Part shown: positions 1 through 10,978 of the stretch, piece after piece
Position numbering within the stretch: position 1 is the first letter of the stretch
How the letters are laid out: the number at the start of each line of letters is the position of its first letter
Origin: Cryptomeria japonica
Lineage: Eukaryota; Streptophyta; Pinopsida; Cupressales; Cupressaceae
Assembly (NCBI RefSeq): GCF_030272615.1
Contig: NC_081412.1
Span: 476,723,657 to 476,787,656, forward strand
DNA length: 64,000 nucleotides
Direction: 5' to 3'
Notes under the pieces: generated by a model
Told to the model about the DNA's origin: nothing
The model's input: only the letters and a program-made list of their open reading frames with translations
The model's database searches: none
Position numbers and translations under genes: made by a program

Positions 1-829
1 AATCTATCTTGGATTAAAAAAAATCGAGGCTGCGAAGGGCTAAGTGTTTGGAAAATTTCACTTCATTTTCATACTTAGCCATGAGAATGGGATTTTCACA
101 TGTAAATTCTCCAACCTTCAAGATAACTGTGATCACAATCCAACACCAAGTGTTATAACTCCGAAAATTTCTTATACTTAGCCAAAAAAAATGATTTTCC
201 TCCCTTAGAAATTCGAACAAATTCACTAAAAATCATTTCTCAAACTCTGGAAAAACTCAGAAAATACATAAATCTGCATCATGAATTTAATTTCACCTTC
301 AAAAATACTCAAAAATTCAAGAGAGATTCAATAATTCGTCCTTATACTGGTTGTCTTTCTCCAAAAATCTGTGAAACTTTTGTCAAAAAAGTTTATCCAA
401 CTTCCAGCAATATCCAAAACTTTCTCCAGATGAACTCCAAACTGAAAGTATTTTACTATGCTCTCCTTAATATTTTCGAACTTCTTGTTGTAGAAATGAA
501 GTTTACAACGAAGTATTTGTAAATAAAGTTAAATCCTCAATCAGAAACCCTTAAAATCTTCCAAATCATGTTTCCAATTTTAACTTCATTCTTTTGGAAA
601 GTGTTGTCATGTTTCCAAATTCGAAGAAAATATCTTCCAAAAGTTTCCAATTTGGCTATAAGTTCGAAATATTTATTAATCTTCCAATATTCTCCTTTTG
701 AAAACTTTCTATTTTGGATTTATTTCGAGGATTTTTAATAATCCTTAGAGATTTTCTTCATTTTGGATTTAATTTTGAAATCTCAGTGGATTTTGTGACA
801 TCACTGGCATCTTGTTGATTTTGTTTGAC
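1..829. other. AT-rich stretch, no gene recognised
   Basis: Low-complexity AT-rich DNA with scattered short ORFs and no conserved protein motif on either strand. It lies directly before the GGCGGACTTT array and may be leader or LTR of the same decayed element, but nothing in the sequence proves this. Confidence 0.4.
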
Positions 830-1996
830 TTTCAATGCATAGGTGGACTTTTGAAATTTATCTCCATCTTCTCCAAGGTATGGCGGACTTTGGAGACCTT
901 TCCTTATGGCTCTCTTCAAGGCGAAATTTTTGGCTAAGGCATGGGGCGGACTTTAGCCTTTGCTCCTACATGGTGAAATTTTGGCTAAGGCATGGGGCGA
1001 ACTTTGAAGGTCTCTCCTCATGGCTCTCCATCAAGGCGGAATTTTAGCTAAGGCATGGGGCGGACTTTAAAGGTCCCTCCTCATAGCTCTCTTTACCCTT
1101 GGCGGACTTTAAACTTGGCACCTCCTACCTTGCTCTCTTACTTTGGCGGACTTGGGAGAGGGCTCCTACATGACCTCCATCTTGGGCGGACTTTGGTGGC
1201 GGCTCTTTGGTGGTGTCCCCAACTTGGGCGGACTTCTATCACTCCTCCTCCTTAGGCTCCCAACCTTGGCGGACTTTGGAGGGCTCTCCACCTTGGCGGA
1301 CTTTAGGCTAGGCTCCCACCTTGGCAGACTTCAAACCCATCCCCTAAGCAGACTTCAAGCAACCTCCCCTTGGGCGGACTTTGGAGGGCTCTCCACCTTG
1401 GGCTGACTTTGGTGTTAGCTCCCCCATGACCTCTCTAGCCTTGGCGGACTTTGGTGAGTGCTCCCACATGACCTCTCTAGCCTTGGGCGGACTTTAGAAG
1501 GCTCTCCACCTTGGGCGGACTTTAAGCATAGCTCCTACATAACTCTCCTAGCCTATGGCGGACTTTAGAATGTTGGCCGCCTTGGCCTCTTTAGGCTGGG
1601 CGGACATTGGAGAGTGCTCCCACATCTTCTTTTCTCACTCCACAAGGCATAGGGCGGAGTTTAAGAGGCATGACCACCAATTGACATGCTTGGGCGGAGT
1701 TTTGATGTCCTTACCATCTTCACCAACAAGTTTGGGCGGACTTTGGAGAGTCCACAAGACATGGCGGAGTTTTGAAGCCTCTCAAGGCGGACTTTAGGAA
1801 GGTCTCCTTGAGGGCGGAGTTCTATGCTCCCTCTTCATAGCCTCTCCAACATGCATGGCGGACTTTGGACACCTCTCAACATGGCGGACTTTTGGTCTAC
1901 CTCCCAACATGGCGGACTTTTAGACATCTCCAACATGGGCGGACTTCCAGACCTTTGCTCTTCAAGGCGGACTTTTGGAGGCTCTCAAGAGGGCAG
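830..1996 (+). repeat. Degenerate array of GGCGGACTTT core
   Basis: The core GGCGGACTTT (variants GGCGGAGTTT, GGCAGACTT, GGCGAAATTT) recurs about 30 times with unrelated spacer text, often CTCTCC or CTCCTACAT. Distances between cores fall in two groups, about 24-28 bp and about 40-44 bp; cores at 1059, 1101, 1145, 1185, 1227 and 1268 average 42 bp. The short ORFs reading through it are by-products of the repetition. The array abuts the hairpin block at 1999-2190, whose homologue at 48613-48820 is the leader of the Tat-like element. I infer that this is leader DNA of a related element. Confidence 0.8.
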
Positions 1997-1998
1997 AC

Positions 1999-2190
1999 TA
2001 TATATGAAATATAACATTTAAGTATAAGTGGTATTTCAATATGTCTTTTCTCTTTCTTATACTTTAAGTTATATTTCATATATATTGTCAGGATGTTTGA
2101 GAGTGGTTTCAGGTCTCTAGGACTTATAATGCAAAATCTAGTTTTTGGAGGATTCTCCAATTTTCCAGACAGTCAAATTTCAGGATCAGG
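1999..2190 (+). repeat. Conserved leader block with a 30-bp inverted repeat
   Basis: Arms at 1999-2028 and 2056-2085 are near-perfect reverse complements (core ATATGAAATATAAC), separated by a pyrimidine-rich loop of about 27 bp. The block continues with text such as TTGTCAGGATGTTTGAGAG and matches 48613-48820 in the Tat-like element almost base for base, including both arms. This shows that the 5' debris in this window comes from a relative of that element. Confidence 0.8.
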
Positions 2191-2224
2191 ATGATTTTTC
2201 GAGCTAATTATCCTTTGAAGGTGC

Positions 2225-2715
2225 CATGACCCCCTAAAATATAGGAACTTAGCTTTTTGGGTCAAAACTTGAAAATTTTGGATCGCGGTTGAAGCAGGTC
2301 AGTGGTACAAGTGTAAACCCTAGGTTTGCATCCCGAAAAAGCAAAAAGCCTAAAATCTAGGGATTTAGCTTTTTTAGGTCAGAACTTGGAATTTTCGAGT
2401 TCCGGTCGAAGCTGGTTAGTGGTGCAAGTGTAAACCCTAGGTTTGCATCCCGAAAAAGCAAAAAGCCTAAAATCTAGGGATTTAGCTTTTTTAGGTCAAA
2501 ACATGGAATTTTCGAGTTCCGGTCGAAGCTGGTCAGTGGTGCAAGTGTAAACCCTAGGTTTGCATCCCGAAAAAGCAAAAAGCCTAAAATCTAGGGATTT
2601 AGCTTTTTTAGATCAAAACTTGGAATTTTCGAGTTCCGATCGAAGCAGGTCAGTGGTGCAAGTGTAAACCCTAGGTTTGCATCCCGAAAAAGCAAAAAGC
2701 AGACATCCCTAAAAA
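2225..2715 (+). repeat. Four tandem copies of a 117-bp repeat
   Basis: The phrase GTTTGCATCCCGAAAAAGC starts at 2324, 2441, 2558 and 2675, giving a strict 117-bp period. Each unit also holds GATTTAGCTTTTT and AAACCCTAGG. The first unit is the most divergent. There is no ORF. It follows directly after the conserved leader block, so it is probably part of the same element's leader. Confidence 0.88.
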
Positions 2716-3021
2716 TAGGGAAAACTTTCTAAATATAGCCATACCGGGGATTGGGCTAAAAATGCCAAAAATGAAACTTCCTAAAAAATAGGAAAAAGCA
2801 AAAAAGCAAACTTTCTAAAAATAGAAAGTTGTCCAAATTCGTCCAAATCAATTGTGATCTTCGTCCTTTGGCCTCTCTAAGCACTCTGGTGGTGTTCACA
2901 TTTCGGAATCACATAACTTGCAAAAACTAACTTTCAATCGTCAGGGCCTGAAATGCTCTGAACTGGACAAGGCTTGGTGAAACTGCAGCAAAAGGTCATA
3001 GGACACTAACAAAACCCTAGA
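2716..3021. other. Non-coding, short hairpins only
   Basis: AT-rich tail after the 117-bp repeats, with small self-complementary runs such as AACTTTCT/AGAAAGTT near 2808-2830. No ORF or known motif. Confidence 0.4.
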
Positions 3022-4440
3022 AAGCAAGAAAAGAGAGGGTCCCCATTTGCAATGGGGCGATGTGTGAAAAAGGTCACAACAAGTATCAAGAGATATGCCT
3101 CATTCATTCACACACTTGTGATGAGTTACAAAGAACAAGTGAGGTGGCACCTAGTCATCACTTATCCAATCATATCATTTCATGCTAAGGCATCCAGATT
3201 CAATGTACCTAAACTCGTCCATTAAAGAAGACAACTACCATATGGGCACAAAGTTCGAAGTACCTACCATCACCATCTATTGGTTGAATTTTCTAAGAAG
3301 GACATGTGTCCCATCAATTGTAAATTTGTCATTGGTCAAGCATTAAATGTTTTGCAATGGGTGTAATAAACCCTAATTAGGGTTTCTATCTTTTGATCTT
3401 GGCCATTGATTGTGAATCAATTTAAGCCACTAAATTGTAATGAGAGCACTATATAAGGCCTCACTTCTTCATTTGTAAAGTTCATAGTGAATAGTGAATA
3501 GAATTGATCAATAAGTTGGTGATTAGAGTAGAGTAGAAAGAGAAGGCAAAGATTGTTGCCAAGACATTGTTGCAAAAGACCTGTAAACTTCATTGAAGAT
3601 ATGGTGAAATTGATATGTTGATTCAACAATTTGCATGACCTCTACTTCTCATTTTATTTTCATGTTGTTTAGATGAATGGAGGACTTTGTGTATGATCAA
3701 TGGTGAAATTCATATATCCATACTACTAACACCTTGCCAATGATAACATGCCTTGCGTAGTCAATTGGAATTATTCAGCCAAGCTTAACTTCAATTATCG
3801 CTTCTTCATTGATATGCATCAACTTGATGGTGTCTATGCTTGTGGTGATCATTTGAAAATCATAAAGCTATCCCTAGAAGATTGCAGTAGCCTTGTGGAG
3901 ATGTCCGCTGCATGTTGAACTAAGACTTAGTTGAATTCCACCAAAGATTGTCCTTTGCTCTTACATTCCTAGAGTTAGCTTAGCTTCCTAAATCCTAACC
4001 TTTTTTCCTTTTTTTCAATCAAGTAAAATCCCACGTTCCAGCATCATTTGAGCATTCAAGCATTCAACGTAAGTCCACCTTGTGAAACCAGCAATATCAC
4101 ATCATATACAACTGAGTCTATCCAAGAGCAAGTCAAGACTTGACATTCAAGAACCTTGAAGTCATCTCAAGTGATCCTTATGCGAATCTTTGGCATTTGA
4201 GAGTCTTTACTCGAGAGAGGATAGAGTATTCAATACTTTATTCTGTGTTCGATAGTGCATCAAAACACCATCAACAAGTGGTATGTGAGAATGTATGGCG
4301 AGCAGCTCCAAGGACGAACCAATTCCCTTTAGACATGTCTATAGGAATAGTTGCCACATCTAATGGTAGGCTTCTTCAGCATCAAATCCAATAAGTGAAA
4401 AAAGAATATCAAACTCTAACAAATTGCTAGCAATGCTCTT
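3022..4440 (+). mobile_element. LTR-like non-coding segment with a promoter
   Basis: The segment contains a CCCC-ATTTG-CAAT-GGGG type small inverted repeat near 3031, a perfect telo-box palindrome at 3368-3385 and a TATA box (CTATATAAGG) near 3450. Runs of the type TCAAGCATTCAAGCATTC follow; these also occur in the LTR at 16704-17940. No protein motif is visible. Absence of coding plus a single promoter suggests an LTR or leader remnant. Borders and family are not determined. Confidence 0.4.
3368..3385. promoter_or_regulatory. Perfect palindrome of two telo-boxes
   Basis: AAACCCTAATTAGGGTTT is identical to its own reverse complement and consists of two head-to-head copies of the plant telo-box AAACCCTAA. 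Telo-boxes are known binding sites of telomere-repeat-binding factors in plant promoters. It lies about 65 bp upstream of the TATA box near 3450. A regulatory role here is inference. Confidence 0.5.
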
Positions 4441-5689
4441 TTTGGGCATCAAGGAGAGCGATCTTATTGAATCTACAATTATCCATTCCTTCATACACAT
4501 CCCAGTCTGTTGATATTATGCACCTCTAATGCCTCTCTCAAGTGCTACAACCTCAACAATGCTACTATTCCATCGTGTATGTTCCACGCATATTGCATAC
4601 ATCTCGACATTTCATGATATTCAAGTGGCAACTCAAGAGGGAAGCAATCAATTAATTTGAGGTGATGATTGTCTGAAATGGAAGCAGCTCATACCAATAT
4701 TCAAGAATATAAGCTCCACAATTTTAATCAATGCAACCAAAAACCAGTAACATGGAATACTTCTCGATAGCAATTCCAAATAAAATATTCGATTCAAATA
4801 ATATCATTTGCCCATTATTTTTTTCACGGCAACAATAGTTCTCAAATAAACAAAGCTCCACTCATTAATTTTCCAATTATCAATCTCCACTTTTCTAAGT
4901 CATTAATAAATAATAGCTCCATATATTCCATGCCTCCTTTATTTTTAATCGTCCATCTTCCACGACATAACATTTGATTATCCAACATTATTAAATCGAC
5001 TTCATATATACATTTGGCACACAAAAACCCAATAGTTTCCAAATATTGCTCTTTATTTCCCTTTTGCCAACTTACGGCCAATAATAAATAAAATTCTACA
5101 CCAATAATAAAATAAATTGCCACTGAGAATATTAAGCACCATTAATAGTGATGCCCAAGAAGCATATAACTTTATCTACCAACCATATAATATTATTTAT
5201 TCTAAAGATAAGTACCTCTGACCAATACTGAATCTCTACAGACTCATTTAATCTCCAATCCATCCATTAAACCCAACTAAGAAATCCGGTTGGTTCCTCC
5301 AAGTCTACCTAGGGCAGATAGTTTCACTGCCAAAGATAGTGCCTTCAGGTATCCATCCTGAGCCTGTAAATCAGAGCAACTCCTCATAAATATTAATGTA
5401 AGAAAATATAAATCATTCCATCTCCATTCTCAATCCCCAAGCCATTTAAATAATATTAAATTCAGTTCCTTCTATTCCTGCACGGTTAATAATTAGCAAC
5501 TTTAATTAATCTTTTGTCTAAAGTCACTTCAAATAATTATTAAATATTACCTTTTAAATAAACATTAGGCAATAATAATTAATTAATTAATATTTATTTC
5601 TTTTTTTAATATATTTTAGCCTTGGGAATTAAATAATATTTTATTTCTCAAATGTGCCAAAGATGGGACTTTACAAAATACTAGCAAGA
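4441..5689. other. No gene seen
   Basis: AT-rich DNA with many short ORFs on both strands, none with recognisable domains. The longest (minus, 4842-5123) has no motif and biased composition, so I treat it as chance. Confidence 0.4.
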
Positions 5690-6040
5690 ACTTCCGCAAC
5701 TGCTTATTCAAGTTGTGATTCATACAGGATTGGAAATTTGCGAGACCATTGATCAACCCAAAGGGCATAACTAGAAACTCGTAGTGCTCATAATGACACC
5801 TAAAAGAAGTCGTGTATATCTTGTTCCCTTAACCTAATCTAGTGGTATCTGGATCTAAGATTTATCTTCGAACAGTAAATAGCACCATGTAGCTCATCTA
5901 ATAGCTTATCGATCCTAGGAATGGGGTATCTGTTTTTTATTATTTTCTTATTCAAGGCATGGTAGTCAATGCACATTCTTAAGGTTCTATCCTTCTTCAC
6001 CAAGACAACAGAAGAAGCAAAGGGTGGAATGCTCTACCCC
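5690..6040 (-). pseudogene. Ty3/gypsy reverse transcriptase fragment
   Basis: Read on the minus strand from about 6035 downward, the translation gives the gypsy RT fingers: a [11 protein letters not shown]-like start, then [10 protein letters not shown], then [19 protein letters not shown]. The homologous text in the plus-strand element at 9430-9570 reads SPFASAVVLVRK, CVDYQALNQK and [15 protein letters not shown]. Reading frames break after about 40 residues and stops follow. It is an old orphan RT piece in opposite orientation to the neighbouring gypsy element, of the same chromovirus-like lineage. Confidence 0.75.
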
Positions 6041-6229
6041 TGTTTTGCAACCAAAAGTGTTTGCACGTTTTTCCTCTAGTAATTTAATCAAACAGTTTGC
6101 TTGTTCTGATTTTGAGAGTGCTTTTTCAGTTTTGCAAGTGAATGGTATTGTTTTTGTTATTTGATCATTGCTCAAAATTAATGAGAAATTCATTTAAACA
6201 AAATAGGAAAGATAACCATTTTCACACAC

Positions 6230-7255
6230 TGAAAAGATAATAATCTTCAATATTAATGGCAGTGTAAAATTTCAGCAGAACCTGCAAAATAGAGTATAGA
6301 TCTGGCAAGAAAGAAGAAATAGAACTTGCAGAAAAAGAAAAGAGAGCAGAGAACAGAAATTTCTGAATATGAAAACTATGAAATTCTCACATTAAGCGAA
6401 TGTAATAATGCATCACTTAAATAATTAACCACTGCAGCTGAAAACGGAGGAAACAAGGAAGATATACTGCATTAACTAAATTTGCAGCAGAGAACTAAAT
6501 TTTATCCTTGGTTAGCTTAACATTCGATCATGCAAACATAAGTTTACCACTGTGACTAACTTAGAAGACTGGAGGTTAATGAACACTAACAAGAATAGAA
6601 TTGCAAAGGAGCTGACCTCTATTTGCAAATATTAGTCTGCCATGACATTAATATTGCTCACAAAATTACAAATAGTAAACTGCAGTGAGGTTGCAATACT
6701 CAAGAAACACACAGCAGCAACCATGAGGCCACGAACAGGAGTAAGGTTGTTCAAACCACTTCCATTTGCTGCAATTTCCCACTGCATAAGTGGAAGAGGC
6801 TGGCCATGCTGCCTTTCTCTATTTGTAATGTTGTCCTCCCGCTGCATAAGGGATTGAGATGTTTGTAATGTTGTCCTCCCGATGAATAAGCGATGGAGTT
6901 GATAGTAATTTCATTTCTAGTCCTCATGCTGCATAAGCAGTAGAGTGATTGTTGTTTCAGTTGTTTTGGTTTGTTCTTGGCTGGTTTAACGCCAAGAAGT
7001 TTCAGAACTTCCATCACCTATTGTATACACGGAAGGGGCTGGCTTGCCGCCCAAGTTTGTAATAATTTTCAGTATTTGCAGCTAACAATCCCCTCAACAC
7101 AGTATGCTCTCACCTTCCCCGATTGGGTACTTGGTGATCAGAAAGTGGAAGGGTTGCAGTTTTCAGAATTATTGTATTTTCATTGCTAACCCTAATGGGT
7201 CTTTGTTGTGTTGTAAACTTCTTAATTTCAAAAAAAAATTGTGCGGATATTATAG
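6230..7255 (+). mobile_element. 5' LTR/leader remnant of the gypsy element at 7256-10960
   Basis: Non-coding stretch ending exactly at a tRNA-Met-type primer binding site. It contains a short tandem duplication: TTTGTAATGTTGTCCTCCCG occurs at 6822 and again at 6862. CTGCATAAG recurs at 6782, 6842 and 6923. The overlapping ORFs on both strands have no motif. The left LTR edge could not be located because no second copy is present in the window. Confidence 0.45.
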
Positions 7256-7268
7256 TGGTATCAGAGCC
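7256..7268 (+). other. Primer binding site (initiator tRNA-Met type)
   Basis: TGGTATCAGAGCC is the standard plant LTR-retrotransposon PBS complementary to the 3' end of initiator tRNA-Met. It sits 119 bp before the gag start at 7375. Confidence 0.85.
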
Positions 7269-7374
7269 ACTTATCCTATCAACCTATGTGATAAAGGTTC
7301 TCCAGGAGTGACAGAGACATCAGATATTACAACAGAGAATAGAGAAGGCAGCAATATCAGATTCCTTCAGTCCC

Positions 7375-8585
7375 ATGGAGGAGACATTTTCAAAGGTATT
7401 GAGGAACAGAGAGAAAGCAGTGGATTCAGTTGATTCAGTTGATACTATGGCAAAGAGAACGTCAGATGCAAATGGGGCTGCAGAGAGAGCTAAAAAGAAG
7501 TTTGATGCTATGATGGACATGATGTCCCAGTTGTTGGCTACATTAACTCAAAACGTTGGTGGGGCTCAAAATAAAAACACCAATGGAAATAATGCCAACA
7601 CCTCTAACTACTCTGGAGGAAATGGGAATGGAAGCAACCAGAGTAGCAACCATGGTGGAACACCTATTGGGTTTGTTTCAAGGCCATTGCAACCCGCATT
7701 CCTTCCTAAGGAAGCACCGCCACTTGAAGTGGAAGTACCCATGGCTGATGAGATAAGAGCAAGCTACATGGAGTATGCCTCTCTTCTAACAAAGATTCGA
7801 GACATCCTAACCCTAGATGAGGAGGGAAGGGAGATATGATAACCGTTATTCGGCTTCGAGAGACTATCAACAAGTTCTTGAAAAGGTGACTCTAGCTCAT
7901 TTTGATGGGAGCAATAAGTGTACGGCTAGAGCTTGGGTTCAGAAGTTGAACAACTATTTGTCCTTGAGGTCGATGCCTAAAGAAGATGCCATCAAGTTCG
8001 CTACTTTGTACTTGGATGGGGCTGCTCACGAGTGGTGGTACCATGGGTTGGTCACCCTTGGCCATAGCTCGATCAATACCTATGCGGAATTCACCAACAA
8101 GCTGATTGAAAGATTTGATATTAAGGATCCAAAGATGAAATTTAGAGAGCTTGCACAACTCAAACAGCAGGGCTCTTTGGACACTTACATAATTGAGTTT
8201 CAAAGTCTTTCAGTTATGGTTAGTAGTATTTCTGAGAAGAGGTTGGTGGTCCTATTCACTTAAAGACTTGAAAAACCATTGAAAGGTTGGGTTAAAGCCT
8301 TTGATCCACCCACCTTGGTTGAAGCAATCAAGAAAGCAAGGAGCATGGAGTTGGCTGCCTCTAAGTCCAAAATTCAATCTAAGCCCTTCCCCTTTCCCCT
8401 ATCGAAAGGACAAAAAGAAATTTACAAATCAGACCAAGAAGTTCCCTTCTCGAATGGATGATGAGTTCCGCCAAGAGCTCCGAAGGAAGAATTTATGTTA
8501 CTCTTGCAAGGAACCTTGGGCCCCGGGTCATAGGTGTCATGGAAAAGGTAGTGCGCATCAATTGGAAGCCTATTTTGTTGACTGA
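7375..8585 (+). pseudogene. gag: Ty3/gypsy gag (chromovirus-like), frameshifted
   Basis: The first frame (7375-7839) is a hydrophilic N-terminus rich in N, G and S. Near 7825, in a run of G and A, the frame shifts. From 7817 the capsid domain follows: LAHFDGSNKCTARAWVQKLN, then DGAAHEWWYHG and LIERFDIKDPKMKFRELAQL, the usual retrotransposon gag pattern. A stop at 8261-8263 and another frameshift near 8400 precede the nucleocapsid knuckle (LCYSCKEPWAPGHRC, 8490-8535). The Gag would form the virus-like particle. At least two frameshifts and one stop make it non-functional. Confidence 0.85.
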
Positions 8586-8618
8586 TCAGATTCTGAAATT
8601 TCAAAACAGCAAACTGAC

Positions 8619-9044
8619 ATGGAGGAAAGTGAGTTTGAAGAGGTTCCAAAACGACCTGAAAGTGATCAAGGGAATGGGGGTATAGTCGCCCAACTCTCGA
8701 GCTTTCACAAGAATGAATCATTCAGAGTTCGAGGAGCATTGGGAGAGCACCGACTTGTTGCTCTAATTGACACCGGAGCAACTCACAACTTCATTGATGC
8801 TAGAATTGTTGCAAAGAGAGGCCTTGTCACTAATGAAGTTGAAGACTTTAAAGTCATGGTGGTTGATGGGTCGACCATTTGTTGCAAACGGATGGTTTTC
8901 AATATGTCAATGAGGTTGGGTAACTATGAAGTCAAGGATGACTTCTATGTTGTCAACATTGGAGGAATTGATGACATGGTCCTTGGCATACAGTGGCTGC
9001 GATCTCTTGGAGAGATCACCTTAACTTGCAAACCATGGAGTTAA
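8619..9044 (+). pseudogene. pro: Retropepsin-like aspartic protease of the gypsy element
   Basis: Contains the active-site signature LIDTGATHNFID (about residues 49-60) and the later flap and hydrophobic segment ending DDMVLGIQWLRSLG, as in plant gypsy proteases. It would cleave Gag-Pol. The frame ends at 9044 and RT continues in another frame from about 8993, so a frameshift separates protease from RT; in an intact element they form one polyprotein. Confidence 0.85.
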
Positions 9045-10444
9045 AATTCATGTTTGAAGGAAAGAGGGTAGTATTGAGAGGGGTGTCAAATGGAGGCCCT
9101 TGTATTGTGTCACTAAAAAGGATGGAAAAGCTGATTCGCCATGGACAAGTTGAGTGGGCAGCGGAGTGCATGATTATGCCCACCAATCATGTTAACGTAA
9201 AGAGGCAATATCCTTCAAATATTCAGGAGTTAATCACAAAAAGAAGCAAAGTCTTTGAGGACTTACCACCTGGGAGACCTCCTGATAGGGGATCTGAACA
9301 CATCATTGAGTTGGAGGAAGGAGCAAAACCGGTTATTACCACTCCATACCGGTATCCTAAGAAGCAAAAAGATGAGATAGAGAAGGCCATCAAGGAGCTC
9401 TTGGACATGAGGTTTATTCGTCCAAGTAAGAGCCCATTTGCTTCAGCGGTGGTATTGGTTAGGAAGAAAGATGGGACCATGTGCATGTGCGTGGATTACC
9501 AAGCATTAAATCAAAAGACTATCAAGAATCGATACCCCATCCCCCGGATTGATGAGCTACATGGAGCGGTTTTCTTCTCAAAAATTGATCTCAAATCGGG
9601 GTACTATCAGAATTGCACGAAGGAGTCAAACATTGAGAAGACTGCATTCAGGTGCCACTTTGGGCATTTTGAATTTCTAGTCATGCCCTTTGGTTTGACT
9701 TGCGCTTGTTCAACATTCCAGTCTTGCATGGATAAGATCTTTCAGAAGCAGCTAAGGAAGTTTGTGCTGATATTTTTTGATGACATCCTCATCTTCAGCA
9801 AGACTTGGGAAGAGCACTTGCAACACTTAGATGAAGTGTTCAATATACTAGAGTCAAAATCCATGTTTGCTAAGGAGTCCAAATGTGAATTTGGAATGAG
9901 AGAACTATTTTACCTTGGTCACATCATCAGTAAAAAGGGAGTCAAGGTTAATCCTGAAAAGATCAAAACTATTGTTGATTGGCCTCCACCTGAGAACTTG
10001 ACACATCTAAAGGGGTTCTTGGGGTTATGCAGATTCTACAGGAGGTTCGTGAAGGATTACTCGCAGCTTGCTGCCCCCCTCACTAATCTCACTGAAAAGG
10101 GAGCTTTCAGCTGGTCAGAAAAGGCACAAGGTGTGTTTGACAAGTTTAAGGAGATTATGAGTTCGTGCCATGTTTTGGCTATACCCGACTTCTCTAAGCC
10201 GTTTGAATTGCAATGTGATGCATCAGGAGAAGGAGTTGGTGTTGTTTTGATGCAAGAGAAGCATCCAATTGCGTTTGAGAGCAGGAAGTTATGTGGAGCT
10301 GAGAAGTCTTACTCTATCTATGACAAGGAAATGCTTGCAATCATGCATGCATTAGCCAAGTTCAGACAATGCTTGGTGGGGAGTAAATTTGTTGTTAAAC
10401 AGATCATAATAGTCTCAAGCATTTCATGCATCAAAAGGATTTGA
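8993..10444 (+). pseudogene. pol: Ty3/gypsy reverse transcriptase-RNase H
   Basis: A 483-codon open frame. RT begins with RYPKKQKDEIEKAIKELL, then FIRPSKSPFASAVVLVRKKDG, the MPFGLT motif and the catalytic box LIFFDDILIFSK (F-F-D-D, common in plant chromoviruses). The connection domain HLKGFLGLCRFYRRFVKDYS is followed by RNase H (FELQCDASGEGVGVVLMQ, the IAFESRKL region, YDKEMLAIMHAL). Compared with the usual [13 protein letters not shown], this copy reads PRIDELHGA, a four-codon in-frame loss between repeated GAGCTA words. The end of RNase H is frameshifted. Confidence 0.9.
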
Positions 10445-10489
10445 ATGAGAGACAGCAGAAGTGAGTGAGTAAGCTACAGGCTTACGACT

Positions 10490-10960
10490 TTGACATCGAG
10501 TATGTTAAAGGGAAAAATAACATTGTGGCTTGATGCTCTTTCCAAAAGACCTCATTTGAGCTCATTGTGTGAGCTTACAGCCGATTTGAGGGACTTGTTG
10601 CTTGATGATTATGCTAAAAATCAGTTTGCAACCAACATCATAGAGGGTGATGAAAAGTACAAATTGGTGGATGGGCTGATCTTGTACAAGGGAAGGATTC
10701 TTCTAGTGCCCGAATCCAAGTTGAAAGGGAAGATTTTACAGACTTTTCATGACATCCCCCTTGCTAGTCACCAAGGTTTCTTTAAGACATACAAGCAGAT
10801 CCGAGAAAGATTCTCTCGGAAAGGGTTGAAGAATGATGTCTTGTGGTATATCAAGGAGTGCCACATCTGCCAGATGAACAAGGATGAGCACACTGCACCC
10901 GCTTGTTTGTTGCAACCACTACGAATTCCCAATCAGAAATGGGAAAGTTGTTGGTCGTAA
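10490..10960 (+). pseudogene. pol: Integrase N-terminal part, truncated
   Basis: After the end of RNase H (a DALSKRP-like stretch) comes the integrase zinc-binding domain: H of FHDIPLASH, then CHICQMNK, i.e. the HHCC pattern. Coding homology stops at about 10955 (NQKWES), before the DDE catalytic core. Foreign LTR-like DNA starts within 20-40 bp. The integrase core, any chromodomain and the 3' LTR are therefore missing, and the element is a 5' half only. Confidence 0.85.
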
Positions 10961-10978
10961 AATGGGCTTTGTACTACT

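Noticed and set aside
6632-7520. Overlapping ORFs on both strands (70-109 codons) before gag
   Set aside because: No domain, opposite strands overlap, and the region ends at the PBS, so it is LTR or leader.
9760-9800. FFDD instead of YVDD/YIDD in the gypsy RT as a possible inactivating change
   Set aside because: F-F-D-D is a common natural form of this motif in plant chromovirus-type RTs. Both aspartates are present.
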